From Butyrivibrio sp. AC2005 (GTDB lineage Bacteria; Bacillota; Clostridia; Lachnospirales; Lachnospiraceae), in assembly GCF_000424145.1 (NCBI RefSeq), contig NZ_AUJI01000013.1, forward strand, positions 62,001 through 126,000: a stretch of 64,000 nucleotides of DNA, written 5' to 3'. How positions within the stretch are numbered: position 1 is the stretch's first letter; every line of letters begins with the position of its first letter. Shown here one piece after another: positions 9,051 to 18,393 of this stretch. A program made the translations under genes and the position numbers. The notes beneath the pieces were generated by a model, which had not been told where the DNA came from, did not search any database, and saw nothing but the letters and a program-made list of their open reading frames with translations.

Positions 9051-10673
9051 ATGAAACTAAATTCATCAAGCATAAAAACAGATACTGCCTGGAAGGACAA
9101 AGGTTACATCCTTCCTTCCTTCGACAGAGCAAAAATGATAGAAGAAACCATTGCCGCACCCGAGTGGGTTCATTTTGGAGCCGGCAATATTTTCAGAGCC
9201 TTTCAGGCAAATCTGGCTCAAAGAATGCTGGAGCAGGGCTATAACACCAAGGGTATTACAGTAGTAGAAGGCTTTGATTACGAGATAATTGAGAAAATGT
9301 ACAGACCTCACGACAATCTGTCAATTCTTGTAACACTTAAGGCTGATGGCTCTGTAGATAAAACGGTCATCGAGAGCATAGCTGAGTCCTGCATACTCGA
9401 TTCCGAAAACGAAAAAGAATTCGGAAGATTAAAAGAGATTTTTAGAGCAGAGTCTCTTAAGCTTGCAACCTTTACAATTACTGAGAAAGGATATTGCCTT
9501 ACAAATGCTGCAGGTGAAACACTTCCTGCCGTGGCGGCAGATTTTGAAGAAGGTCCTGCGAAACCTCAGAGCTATATAGGTAAAGTAGCAGCACTTCTGT
9601 ATGAGAGATATGCTTCAGGCAAAAAGCCCATAGCTATGGTAAGTACAGATAACTGTTCACACAATGGAGATAAGCTTTATGAAGCTATCCATGCTTTTGC
9701 TGAGAATTGGGTGAAGAACGGAAAGGCTGATAAGGATTTCCTTGGCTATGTTGAGGATGAAAGTAAGGTATCCTTCCCCTGGTCTATGATTGATAAGATT
9801 ACACCCAGACCGGATGATTCTGTTAACGACATTCTGAAGGGTGATGGCGTTGAGGAACTTGAAGCTGTTGTAACAAGCAAGAATACCTGGGTTGCGCCTT
9901 TTGTAAACGCCGAGGAAAGTGAATATCTCGTAATTGAAGATAAATTCCCTAACGGACGTCCTGCTTTGGAAAAGGTCGGAGTTATCTTTACAACAAAGGA
10001 AACTGTAGATAAGGTTGAGAGAATGAAGGTCTGCACATGCCTTAATCCTCTTCATACATCCCTTGCGGTATACGGATGCATTCTTGGCTTTGACAAAATT
10101 TCCGAAGAAATGAAGGATGAGGATCTGATAAAGCTTGTTAAGCAGGTTGGCTATGTTGAAGGACTTCCTGTAGTTACAGATCCCGGTGTTATCAAGCCAC
10201 AGGCCTTTATTGATACAGTTGTAAATGTAAGAATACCAAATAAATTTATGCCGGATACACCTCAGAGAATTGCCTGCGATACTTCACAAAAGCTACCGAT
10301 AAGATTTGGTGAGACAATTAAGGCATATATGAAATCCGATAGCCTTGATGTAAAGGATTTAAAGTGTATTCCGCTTGTATTTGCGGGATGGCTAAGATAT
10401 CTGATGGGAGTAGATGACAATGGACAGACTTTCGAGCTAAGTCCCGATCCGCTTCTTGCAAAATGTCAGGAATATGTAAAGGACATAAAGCTTGGCGATA
10501 ATAAAGATAAGGAATCTCTGAAAGCTAAGGTTCTTCCGCTTCTTAAGGATGAGACAATTTTTGGAGTTGATCTTGAAAAGGCAGGTTTGCTTGATAAAGT
10601 AGTCGACTATTTTGCAGCTCTAGTGGAAGGTACGGGCTCTGTCAGAAAAACTCTTCATGCAACAGTTGCTTAA
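9051..10673 (+). CDS. uxuB: D-fructuronate reductase (mannonate oxidoreductase)
   Basis: NAD(P)H-dependent reductase of the long-chain mannitol dehydrogenase family, converting fructuronate to mannonate. The 540-aa protein carries the nucleotide-binding start VHFGAGNIFRAFQA, the block KVCTCLNPLHTSLAVYGC, and DTSQKLPIRFGETIKAY. The start at 9051 has AGGAGA 7 bp upstream. A longer frame would run through repeat A and is rejected. Together with uxaC, uxuA, kdgK and eda it completes glucuronate catabolism. I see no clear terminator in the 124 bp after it. Confidence 0.92.
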   Translation: MKLNSSSIKTDTAWKDKGYILPSFDRAKMIEETIAAPEWVHFGAGNIFRAFQANLAQRMLEQGYNTKGITVVEGFDYEIIEKMYRPHDNLSILVTLKADGSVDKTVIESIAESCILDSENEKEFGRLKEIFRAESLKLATFTITEKGYCLTNAAGETLPAVAADFEEGPAKPQSYIGKVAALLYERYASGKKPIAMVSTDNCSHNGDKLYEAIHAFAENWVKNGKADKDFLGYVEDESKVSFPWSMIDKITPRPDDSVNDILKGDGVEELEAVVTSKNTWVAPFVNAEESEYLVIEDKFPNGRPALEKVGVIFTTKETVDKVERMKVCTCLNPLHTSLAVYGCILGFDKISEEMKDEDLIKLVKQVGYVEGLPVVTDPGVIKPQAFIDTVVNVRIPNKFMPDTPQRIACDTSQKLPIRFGETIKAYMKSDSLDVKDLKCIPLVFAGWLRYLMGVDDNGQTFELSPDPLLAKCQEYVKDIKLGDNKDKESLKAKVLPLLKDETIFGVDLEKAGLLDKVVDYFAALVEGTGSVRKTLHATVA

Positions 10674-10797
10674 TTATATTTTTATATTGTTTTAATGGTA
10701 CTTGAATAAATCCCAATATAGAATAAGGATGTAGAGGTATGTAAAAAAAACACTTGAATGAGTTTTTAATGTAGGCTAATAATATAGAGGTGATGCC

Positions 10798-11037
10798 ATG
10801 CTGGACAAACTTATTCTGATTGGGGCAACAACCCTGACATTAAGTGGCATTATAGGTGCCATACTTATAATTTCATGGCCGGATAAACCGGTTGAAGGCA
10901 GCTTTAAGGAAGTTCTAAAGGGACTTCATCTTAAATGGAAGATTCCGCTTCTGATAGAAGCATTGCTTATTGTGGCATCTATAGTTTTGTGTATCTTATC
11001 ACTGATATTCTGGATCAGAGGAGGTAAGACACTTTAA
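10798..11037 (+). CDS. Small membrane protein of unknown function
   Basis: 79 aa with two hydrophobic segments (about residues 5-26 and 50-73) joined by a short charged loop. The start is preceded by AGAGGTGA. It lies between uxuB and metY, 35 bp ahead of metY, so it may share a transcript with it. I do not recognise a family. It is probably real because start, ribosome site and topology agree. Confidence 0.65.
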   Translation: MLDKLILIGATTLTLSGIIGAILIISWPDKPVEGSFKEVLKGLHLKWKIPLLIEALLIVASIVLCILSLIFWIRGGKTL

Positions 11038-11072
11038 CCATTAAAATAATATCTACACGAGAGGAGAGTTGT

Positions 11073-12350
11073 ATGAAAAATTATAAGATCAACACTAAAT
11101 GTGTTCAGGGTGGCTATACGCCTGGTAACGGTGAACCCAGACAGATTCCCATAGTTCAGTCTACTACTTTTAAATATGATACAAGCAGTGATATGGGAAA
11201 GCTTTTTGATCTTGAAGCATCAGGTTATTTCTATACCAGACTTCAGAATCCCACTAATGATTATGTGGCTGCAAAAATAGCAGAGCTTGAGGGAGGCACA
11301 GCAGCAATGCTTACATCCTCCGGACAGGCAGCCAATTTTTTTGCACTTTTCAATATCTGCGAAGCAGGTGATCATATTGTTTCTTCCGCATCAATCTATG
11401 GTGGAACCTTTAATCTTATGGCAGTAACCATGGCTAAGATGGGTATTACCACAACCTTCGTGGCTCCTGATTGTTCAGAGGAAGAACTTAATGCAGCATT
11501 TCAGGATAATACCAAGGCAGTATTCGGTGAGACAATAGCTAATCCAGCACTTACAGTTCTTGATATTGAAAAATTTGCCAAGGCAGCTCATGCACATGGC
11601 GTTCCGCTTATTGTAGACAATACCTTCCCTACACCTGTAAACTGCAGGCCTATTGAATGGGGGGCAGATATAGTTACCCATTCCACAACAAAATACATGG
11701 ATGGACATGGTGCAGCTGTAGGCGGAGCAATTGTTGATTCCGGTAAGTTTGACTGGATGGCACATGCTGATAAATTCCCCGGACTTACACAGCCCGATGA
11801 TTCCTACCACGGAATAGTTTATGCTGAAAAATTCGGAAAAGAGGGTGCATTCATAACAAAAGCAACTTCACAGCTTATGAGAGATCTTGGAAGCATACAG
11901 TCTCCTCAGAATGCATTTTATCTTAACCTTGGACTTGAATCTCTTCACGTACGTATGCCACGTCATGTTGAGAATGGAACAGCAGTAGCTGAGTTCCTTG
12001 AAAAGCATCCGAAGGTTGTAAAGGTAAATTATCCCGGACTTAAGAGTGATGCTTTTTATGACACAGCAATGAAGTATATGGGAAATGGCGGATGTGGTGT
12101 TGTATCCTTTGAAATAGAAGGTGGCAGAAAAGCAGCCGAAGAATTTATGGGCAAACTGAAGCTTTGTGCAATTGAAACCCATGTTGCAGATGCGAGAACC
12201 TGCTGTCTTAATCCGGCAACCTCAACTCATCGTCAGATGACAGATGAGCAGCTTGAAGCAGCCGGAATACCTGCAGGCCTTATCAGAATCTCCTGTGGCC
12301 TTGAGGATAAGGAAGACCTTATAGCTGACATTCAGCAAGCTCTAGCGTAA
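11073..12350 (+). CDS. metY: O-acetylhomoserine sulfhydrylase (aminocarboxypropyltransferase)
   Basis: PLP enzyme making homocysteine from O-acetylhomoserine and sulfide, in methionine synthesis. The 425-aa length fits MetY rather than the shorter MetB/MetC. Visible are the N-terminal QIPIVQSTTFKYD, the aromatic motif SGYFYTRLQNPT, and the PLP-lysine block VTHSTTKYMDGHG. GAGGAG lies 6 bp before the ATG. I found no SAM or T-box leader upstream. It converges on the exonuclease gene with 11 bp between stops. Confidence 0.92.
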   Translation: MKNYKINTKCVQGGYTPGNGEPRQIPIVQSTTFKYDTSSDMGKLFDLEASGYFYTRLQNPTNDYVAAKIAELEGGTAAMLTSSGQAANFFALFNICEAGDHIVSSASIYGGTFNLMAVTMAKMGITTTFVAPDCSEEELNAAFQDNTKAVFGETIANPALTVLDIEKFAKAAHAHGVPLIVDNTFPTPVNCRPIEWGADIVTHSTTKYMDGHGAAVGGAIVDSGKFDWMAHADKFPGLTQPDDSYHGIVYAEKFGKEGAFITKATSQLMRDLGSIQSPQNAFYLNLGLESLHVRMPRHVENGTAVAEFLEKHPKVVKVNYPGLKSDAFYDTAMKYMGNGGCGVVSFEIEGGRKAAEEFMGKLKLCAIETHVADARTCCLNPATSTHRQMTDEQLEAAGIPAGLIRISCGLEDKEDLIADIQQALA

Positions 12351-12361
12351 GGAATAAAAAG

Positions 12362-13603
12362 CTAAGCCCTCTCAATAATATGCGCCAGCACATGAACAGC
12401 ATATAGACTCATAGCAGCTCTGCTTTGCTTTAACTTATCGGTTAATTCAAAGTAGAGCTTTTTATCACCGTATTCCTTTTTGAAAACAGGTGTAAAAACT
12501 GAATCCCATTGCATTAAATACTGCCCGGGTTTTCTTGTGTAACAGTTAGCAGCGGTAGCCTGTACTCTGTGAGTTTTATCCACAAACTGAGCAACTGACT
12601 TATGCAGAGCCTGATCCTCAGCCGGTAGATAATAGTAGTCCTTATAATTGCTGTAGAAATATTTGAGTTCAGTCTCAATAAGCGGAATGCGCAGGGTTGC
12701 AGTATCACCCTCGGCTTTAAAATAACATTCGTCAGCGGTTCCTCCAATTGAAGAGGGAAGTATATCGGGAAGAGATACTTTCATAAGAATCTCTTGCTTT
12801 TGCCTGCCATCAATATCGTTATAATAGTTTGCCTGTACCTTCATCGCACGAATAGGAAGATCAATTACAGCATCCGGATTTTCATTATCCGAAACTTCAT
12901 CCACTAAAAATCCTGTACGAACCTGAGGGTATACAGGAGCATCCGTCTTGAAAATAATTACCTTCTGACCTGTGATCATACTGAAAAAGTCATGATAATA
13001 AAGAGCAGGAAGTAGCGCAAACATACCGCGAACATCATCAGCGTTATGCAGTAATAGAATTTTATAGTTGTCTTCGTCAGGCTCTATAAGATAATCCTTG
13101 TAAACACGTATCAGTTCTCCACCGGAGTAAATGTCCTGTCTGTCAATGCCAAGAAAAAGCTCTATTGTTTTTTGTTTGCAGTCAGGCACTCCAAGTATAT
13201 TTTTATAAGGCGCTATAAGTTTGTATATGTCTATGGAGTTCATCTTTTCCAAAGAGTTCTCTATATGAAATCTGTCACACTTAAACTGAATAAAGGGAAG
13301 ATCGAAACGATTTCCGTTAAAGTGAATCAGAACCTTATACTCTTTTGAGAATGTGATAAATGCTCGGACAAGTTCTTCTTCATCACCACGTCTGTCTGCA
13401 AAGAACTGCTTGAGATTCCAGGTACCATTTTTATAAAAAGCGCATCCTATCAGATAAATAGTACTGTTTTTGGGAGAAAGACCGGTAGTTTCTATGTCAA
13501 GAAATAAAATATCTTCAGGCTTATCGCAGATTCGGCTGATAGGATAGCTATCAGCTGTAGCATTTATTACTTCATCCATAATTTTCATATCAGAAAACCC
13601 CAC
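12362..13603 (-). CDS. YprB-type RNase H-like exonuclease domain protein
   Basis: 413 aa. The N-terminal half carries a DEDD 3'-5' exonuclease pattern: ILFLDIETTGLSP (Exo I), LIHFNGNRFDLPF (Exo II) and LLHNADDVRGM (Exo III). This matches the ribonuclease H-like domain of YprB proteins of Firmicutes. The C-terminal half has no domain I recognise. The frame opens with GTG at 13603; an internal ATG five codons later is equally possible and neither has a strong ribosome site. Substrate is unknown. Confidence 0.8.
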   Translation of the reverse strand: MGFSDMKIMDEVINATADSYPISRICDKPEDILFLDIETTGLSPKNSTIYLIGCAFYKNGTWNLKQFFADRRGDEEELVRAFITFSKEYKVLIHFNGNRFDLPFIQFKCDRFHIENSLEKMNSIDIYKLIAPYKNILGVPDCKQKTIELFLGIDRQDIYSGGELIRVYKDYLIEPDEDNYKILLLHNADDVRGMFALLPALYYHDFFSMITGQKVIIFKTDAPVYPQVRTGFLVDEVSDNENPDAVIDLPIRAMKVQANYYNDIDGRQKQEILMKVSLPDILPSSIGGTADECYFKAEGDTATLRIPLIETELKYFYSNYKDYYYLPAEDQALHKSVAQFVDKTHRVQATAANCYTRKPGQYLMQWDSVFTPVFKKEYGDKKLYFELTDKLKQSRAAMSLYAVHVLAHIIERA

Positions 13604-13691
13604 GAAATTTAAATAATTCTATATAATCTACAAACATTTTTATTGTATCACAGATATATTGAAAATAAATGAGGATAATTCTTATTAAAAT

Positions 13692-13757
13692 CTGACTATT
13701 AAAGAATTTATGTAGTATAATAGAATAAATTTATTATTCGTTTAGAATAATTATTCT
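13692..13757 (+). promoter_or_regulatory. Candidate rnf promoter with palindromic operator
   Basis: CTGACT (13692-13697), an 18-bp spacer and TATAAT (13716-13721) form a plausible sigma-A promoter. A perfect 14-bp palindrome AGAATAATTATTCT follows at 13744-13757, inside the leader. The first Rnf gene starts at 13848. The palindrome vaguely recalls PerR/Fur-type boxes but lacks the central spacer base; the regulator is unknown. Confidence 0.5.
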
Positions 13758-13847
13758 TATGGGGAAAATCTTTTTTACAATTCCATTTTAATAATTTTAT
13801 TCTGAACATAATTCTGCCTTCGAGGCAAAAAAAAGAAAGGGTAGGAA

Positions 13848-15164
13848 ATGGCTAAATTAACTTTTGTGGGGGGAGTTCATCCTTATGAAGGTAAAGAGCT
13901 TTCTAAGGATAAACCCATCAAAGAAGTCCTGCCGAAGGGTGATCTTGTCTATCCGGTATCTCAACATATCGGAGCACCTGCAAAGCCTATTGTTCAAAAA
14001 GGCGATCATGTGCTTGTGGGACAGAAGATTGCTGAAGCGGGGGGATTTGTCTCAGCACCAATCTATGCAACAGTATCCGGAACCGTTAAGGGGATTGAAA
14101 AGAGAAGACTCGCAAATGGCGGTATGTGCGACAGTATAATTGTCGAGAATGACGGCCTTTACGAGGAGGGCGAAATGCTTCCGACTAAGCCTCTTGATGA
14201 ACTTACAACTCAGGAAAAAATTGACCTTATCAGAGAAGCCGGAGTAGTCGGAATGGGAGGAGCAGGATTCCCTACCGCTGTCAAATTATCTCCAAAGGAA
14301 CCTGAGAAAATTGAATATGTAATCGCGAACTGCTCAGAATGTGAGCCTTACCTTACCAGTGACTATCGTCGTATGGTTGAGGAACCGGAGCTCCTTCTTA
14401 GTGGTCTTAGAATTGCGGTTTCATTATTCCCCAACGCAAGAGGAATTTTGGCGATTGAGGATAACAAACCTGATTGTATAGCAAAGTTCCGCGAGCTCAC
14501 AAAAGATGATGATAAGATCATGGTCAAGGCACTTCAGACAAAGTATCCTGAAGGTGCTGAGCGTATGCTTATATATGCCTGCACAAAAAGAGAAATCAAT
14601 TCTTCCATGCTTCCTGCTGATGCAGGCTGCATAGTTGACAACGTAGATACTCTTTGCGCCGTAAGCAGAGCCGTAACAGAGGGACGTCCTCTCATGGAGA
14701 GAATCGTTACCATTACAGGTGATGCAGTTGCTGATCCCAGAAACTACAAAGTAAGAATCGGAACCAACTACAGAGAGCTTCTGGATGATGCAGGCGGATT
14801 TGTTAAGGCACCTGCCAAGATCATATCAGGCGGACCAATGATGGGCTTTGCGCTATTTGATCTTGATGTTCCGACAACCAAGACAGCATCAGCGTTAACT
14901 TGTCTTACAGAAGATGCGGTTTCAGCAATTGAGCCCAGCGCTTGCATTAACTGTGCTAAATGCGTAGAGGTTTGCCCCGAGAGACTCATTCCCAAGAACC
15001 TTGCGGATGATGTTGAAAATGGACAGGAAGAAAAATTCCTTGCAGAGTATGGAATGGAATGCTGCGAATGCGGATGCTGCAGCTATATCTGTCCTGCCAG
15101 AAGACAGCTTACACAGCTCATAAAAGGTATGCGTAAGATTCAACTCGGAAAGAGGAAGAAGTAA
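13848..15164 (+). CDS. rnfC: Rnf complex subunit RnfC
   Basis: Peripheral NADH-binding subunit of the ferredoxin:NAD+ oxidoreductase, 438 aa. A glycine-rich nucleotide-site block GVVGMGGAGFPTAVK lies near residue 140. Two [4Fe-4S] motifs are near the C-terminus: CINCAKCVEVCP and CCECGCCSYICP. It is the first gene of rnfCDGEAB and follows a 244-bp leader with a candidate promoter and palindrome. The complex couples electron flow between reduced ferredoxin and NAD+ to Na+ or H+ movement. Confidence 0.95.
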   Translation: MAKLTFVGGVHPYEGKELSKDKPIKEVLPKGDLVYPVSQHIGAPAKPIVQKGDHVLVGQKIAEAGGFVSAPIYATVSGTVKGIEKRRLANGGMCDSIIVENDGLYEEGEMLPTKPLDELTTQEKIDLIREAGVVGMGGAGFPTAVKLSPKEPEKIEYVIANCSECEPYLTSDYRRMVEEPELLLSGLRIAVSLFPNARGILAIEDNKPDCIAKFRELTKDDDKIMVKALQTKYPEGAERMLIYACTKREINSSMLPADAGCIVDNVDTLCAVSRAVTEGRPLMERIVTITGDAVADPRNYKVRIGTNYRELLDDAGGFVKAPAKIISGGPMMGFALFDLDVPTTKTASALTCLTEDAVSAIEPSACINCAKCVEVCPERLIPKNLADDVENGQEEKFLAEYGMECCECGCCSYICPARRQLTQLIKGMRKIQLGKRKK

Positions 15165-15190
15165 AGGACTATATCAGAAAGGAAAAGACA

Positions 15191-16141
15191 ATGAGCGATA
15201 TGATGAAAGTTTCGTCAAATCCGCATGTTCGGTCCGGTGTGACAACCTCTAACATTATGATGTGGGTAGTCATTGCACTTCTTCCGGCTGCAGGATTTGG
15301 AATTTATAACTTCGGAATAGATGCGCTGATAATACTTTTATTATCTGTATTTTCAACAGTAGCTACCGAGTTTTGTTATGAAAAGATATTAAATAAAAAG
15401 ATAACCATAGGTGATTTTTCAGCGGTTGTTACAGGACTGTTGCTCGGAATGAACCTTCCCTGCACAGTACCGTGGTGGCTTCCAATTATCGGTGGAATAT
15501 TTGCAATTCTTGTCGTTAAGATGCTTTTCGGAGGTCTCGGTCAGAACTTCATGAACCCGGCTCTTGGTGCAAGATGCTTCCTGCTTATATCATTCCCGGC
15601 ACTTATGACTAACTTTGTTACCGATACATATACGTCAGCAACACCTCTTGCTGCACTTAAGGCAGGAGAGGAGGTTACCGTGATTGATATGATCATCGGT
15701 AAGATTCCCGGAACAATCGGTGAGACTTCAATGATTGCCATAGTTATTGGTGCATGCATTCTTATCATGCTGGGAATCATTGATCTGAAAATACCTGGAA
15801 CTTATATTGTTTCCTTCGTTATTTTCATAATCCTCTTTGGAGGACACGGACTTAACGGTGCATATATTTCTGCACAGCTTGCAGGTGGCGGACTTATGCT
15901 TGGTGCATTCTTTATGGCAACCGATTACGTAACAAGTCCAATTACAACAAAGGGTAAGTACATTTATGGTGTTTTCCTTGGCGTCCTCACCGGAATTTTC
16001 CGCGTGTTCGGCGTATCTGCAGAGGGTGTATCCTATGCGATCATAATCGGCAATCTTATCGTTCCGCTTATTGAGAAGTACACAATTCCGAGAGCGTTCG
16101 GTATCAGACCCGTAGAAAAGAAGGAGGAGAAAAAAGCATGA
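15191..16141 (+). CDS. rnfD: Rnf complex subunit RnfD
   Basis: Integral membrane flavoprotein subunit, 316 aa with many hydrophobic helices. The threonine in TSATPLAALKAG is the expected covalent FMN site of this family. It lies 26 bp after rnfC and its last codons overlap the rnfG start by 4 bp. Confidence 0.93.
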   Translation: MSDMMKVSSNPHVRSGVTTSNIMMWVVIALLPAAGFGIYNFGIDALIILLLSVFSTVATEFCYEKILNKKITIGDFSAVVTGLLLGMNLPCTVPWWLPIIGGIFAILVVKMLFGGLGQNFMNPALGARCFLLISFPALMTNFVTDTYTSATPLAALKAGEEVTVIDMIIGKIPGTIGETSMIAIVIGACILIMLGIIDLKIPGTYIVSFVIFIILFGGHGLNGAYISAQLAGGGLMLGAFFMATDYVTSPITTKGKYIYGVFLGVLTGIFRVFGVSAEGVSYAIIIGNLIVPLIEKYTIPRAFGIRPVEKKEEKKA

Positions 16142-16740
16142 CAGATGTAAAAACTATGCTGAAAAATGCACTCATCCTTTTCATAATTACTCTTGTGGCA
16201 GGTGTTTCCCTTGGCTTTGTTTATCAGGTTACAAAGGAACCCATTGCCTACCAGGAGGAGCTTGCTCAGATAAAGGCTAATCAGGCAGTTTTCCCTGATG
16301 CAGCTGATTTTGAAGATGTTGATATTGATGAATCTGTAAAAGCTTCTGTTCTTAGCGGAGCTGATTACAGCAAAATCGATATTCTCAGTGCTAAGAAAGC
16401 TGTTGATGGCTCCGGGAACGGACTTGGATATGTTATTCAGGTATCAAGCGGCGGATATGGAGACAAGATAGTATTTACAGTTGGTATATCCAATGAATCC
16501 AAGGTTAATGGTATATCACTTATTTCCATAAACGAGACACCCGGTCTTGGTATGAATGCCGAGAAGGTTCTTGTTCCTCAGTTTGCAGGAAAGCCTGCGG
16601 GTCAGTTTTCTGTAACTAAAAATGCTGCTTCTTCAGACAGTGAGATAGAGGCTATTTCAGGTGCTACTATCACTTCAAAGGCAGTTACATATGGCGTTAA
16701 TGCAGCAGTTGCTTATTTCCAGGCTGCTTTTGCAGGTTAA
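16138..16740 (+). CDS. rnfG: Rnf complex subunit RnfG
   Basis: 200 aa with one N-terminal membrane helix and an extracytoplasmic FMN domain. The covalent flavin attachment motif is clear: SGATITSKAV near the C-terminus, where the threonine carries FMN. ATGA overlap with rnfD indicates translational coupling. Confidence 0.93.
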   Translation: MTDVKTMLKNALILFIITLVAGVSLGFVYQVTKEPIAYQEELAQIKANQAVFPDAADFEDVDIDESVKASVLSGADYSKIDILSAKKAVDGSGNGLGYVIQVSSGGYGDKIVFTVGISNESKVNGISLISINETPGLGMNAEKVLVPQFAGKPAGQFSVTKNAASSDSEIEAISGATITSKAVTYGVNAAVAYFQAAFAG

Positions 16741-16752
16741 GGAGGTGTTCAT

Positions 16753-17661
16753 ATGAGTGAAGAGAATAAAGGAGCTTTAGGCTTCAAACAGGACACCCCC
16801 ATGGAGCGTTTCCTGAACGGACTTATAGTTGAGAATCCGACACTGGTTCTTATGATCGGTATGTGTCCTACACTGGCTGTTACAACCTCAGCAATCAACG
16901 GTGTTACAATGGGACTTGCAACAACCTTTGTTTTGGCACTTAGTAATGCGGTTATATCACTTCTTAGAAAAGTGATTCCGGATACTGTACGTATTCCTGC
17001 ATTTATTGTTGTAATCGCATCCTTCGTTACACTGGTTCAACTTGTTATGCAGGCTTATGTTCCGGTAATGTATCAGGCTCTTGGTGTTTATATTCCGCTG
17101 ATAGTAGTTAACTGTATTATCTTCGGAAGAGCCGAGGCTTATGCATCAAAGCATGACCTTATTCCTTCCTTCTTTGATGGAATAGGAATGGGACTTGGCT
17201 TTACCTGTGCAATCACTATTATCGGACTTTTCCGTGAGCTCATCGGCGGCGGCACAATGTTCGACGTTCAGATATTCGGAGAGGGTTCCGTAGTTCCCGG
17301 ACCTGTGGGTTATTTCTTTAGCCAGTATCAGCCGATTCGTATTTTCATTCAGCAGGCCGGTGCATTTATCGTACTTGCAGTACTGATTGCAATCATGAAT
17401 CAGGTTAAGTTTAATATGGAAAAGAAGGGCAAGGATACTTCCAAGTTTGGCGTAGGCGGATGCTGCAGTGATGTTGAGATCAAGGATCCGCATAAGGTTA
17501 AGGACGAGCTTCTTGCAAAGGAAAAGGCAGCTCTTGAAACAAAGACTGAAACTATTAAACCTTCGGATATAAAGGTTCCTGAAAAAGAACCTGTTCCTGT
17601 GGAAAAAAATACAGAAGAAATAAAGGAAGTTATTACACCCGGAGAGGAGGATAAGAAATGA
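16753..17661 (+). CDS. rnfE: Rnf complex subunit RnfE with long hydrophilic C-terminal tail
   Basis: Membrane subunit paralogous to RnfA. It keeps the cysteines thought to help hold an intramembrane iron-sulfur centre (GMCPTLAV and VNCIIFGRAEAYAS). At 302 aa it is about 70-100 residues longer than typical RnfE. The extra part after about residue 225 is hydrophilic: a CCSD pair followed by a Lys/Glu/Pro-rich tail. GGAGG precedes the start closely, and the stop overlaps rnfA by 4 bp. Confidence 0.92.
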   Translation: MSEENKGALGFKQDTPMERFLNGLIVENPTLVLMIGMCPTLAVTTSAINGVTMGLATTFVLALSNAVISLLRKVIPDTVRIPAFIVVIASFVTLVQLVMQAYVPVMYQALGVYIPLIVVNCIIFGRAEAYASKHDLIPSFFDGIGMGLGFTCAITIIGLFRELIGGGTMFDVQIFGEGSVVPGPVGYFFSQYQPIRIFIQQAGAFIVLAVLIAIMNQVKFNMEKKGKDTSKFGVGGCCSDVEIKDPHKVKDELLAKEKAALETKTETIKPSDIKVPEKEPVPVEKNTEEIKEVITPGEEDKK

Positions 17662-18245
17662 CAAATACAATAATAGGACTTTTGTCCATCATGATTACAG
17701 CCTCTCTTGTTAATAACGTAGTACTTAGCCAGTTCCTTGGACTTTGTCCTTTTCTTGGTGTTTCAAGAAAAACAGAGACGGCTTTTGGGATGGGTATGGC
17801 GTGTGTATTCGTAATATCACTCGCATCCCTTGTTACAAATGTGATTTACAAATTCATTCTTTCACCACTTGACCTGTCATTCTTGCAGACAATCGTGTTC
17901 ATCATGGTTATTGCAATGTTGGTTCAGTTCGTTGAGATGTTCCTTAAAAAGTTTGTTGTATCACTTTATCAGTCACTTGGTGTTTACCTTCCGCTTATTA
18001 CAACAAATTGTGCAGTTCTTGGTGTTGCTCTCAACAACGTAACAAACGGCTATAGTATTTTAGAGAGTACAATATGCGGTTTTGCAACAGCAGTCGGCTT
18101 TACAATTGCCATCGTAATTCTTGCCGGTATTCGTGAGAAGATTCAGTTTAATGATATTCCCAAGCCTTTCAGAGGAATGCCTACTGTACTTCTTGCTTCA
18201 GCACTTATGGCAATTGCGTTTACAGGATTTTCAGCACTTAGATAG
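17658..18245 (+). CDS. rnfA: Rnf complex subunit RnfA
   Basis: 195-aa membrane protein with the family blocks LCPFLGVSRK and TTNCAVLGVAL, whose cysteines match those of RnfE. Its ATG overlaps the end of rnfE. It is followed by repeat B before rnfB. Confidence 0.94.
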   Translation: MTNTIIGLLSIMITASLVNNVVLSQFLGLCPFLGVSRKTETAFGMGMACVFVISLASLVTNVIYKFILSPLDLSFLQTIVFIMVIAMLVQFVEMFLKKFVVSLYQSLGVYLPLITTNCAVLGVALNNVTNGYSILESTICGFATAVGFTIAIVILAGIREKIQFNDIPKPFRGMPTVLLASALMAIAFTGFSALR

Positions 18246-18280
18246 TAGTTGTTATAAAGATTTTAAAAGATATATTTCCT

Positions 18281-18374
18281 GCCTTCTCCTTGGGGGCGCA
18301 CGACGTCCGGGGGACGTCGGCTTTGCGCGGACCGAAGCGGAGCGTAGACAGGTGCCCGAAGGGCGGATGAGGGG
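18281..18374 (+). repeat. Structured intergenic repeat, copy B (between rnfA and rnfB)
   Basis: Starts GCCTTCTCC and ends GGATGAGGGG. Its hairpins are CGACGTCC-GGG-GGACGTCG and GCCC-GAA-GGGC. It sits 20 bp before the rnfB start. It is the only long gap within the Rnf operon, so it could set the level of rnfB relative to the other subunits. Confidence 0.9.
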
Positions 18375-18393
18375 AAATAAAAAGGAGACAATT

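Noticed and set aside
11040..11072. SAM or T-box leader before metY
   Set aside because: The gap is only 35 bp and no leader hairpins or T-box motif are visible there or before the small upstream gene.
18121..18393. N-terminal extension of RnfB reaching into rnfA
   Set aside because: The extension is repeat B read in frame; ATG 18394 has a proper ribosome site and begins the usual RnfB membrane helix.
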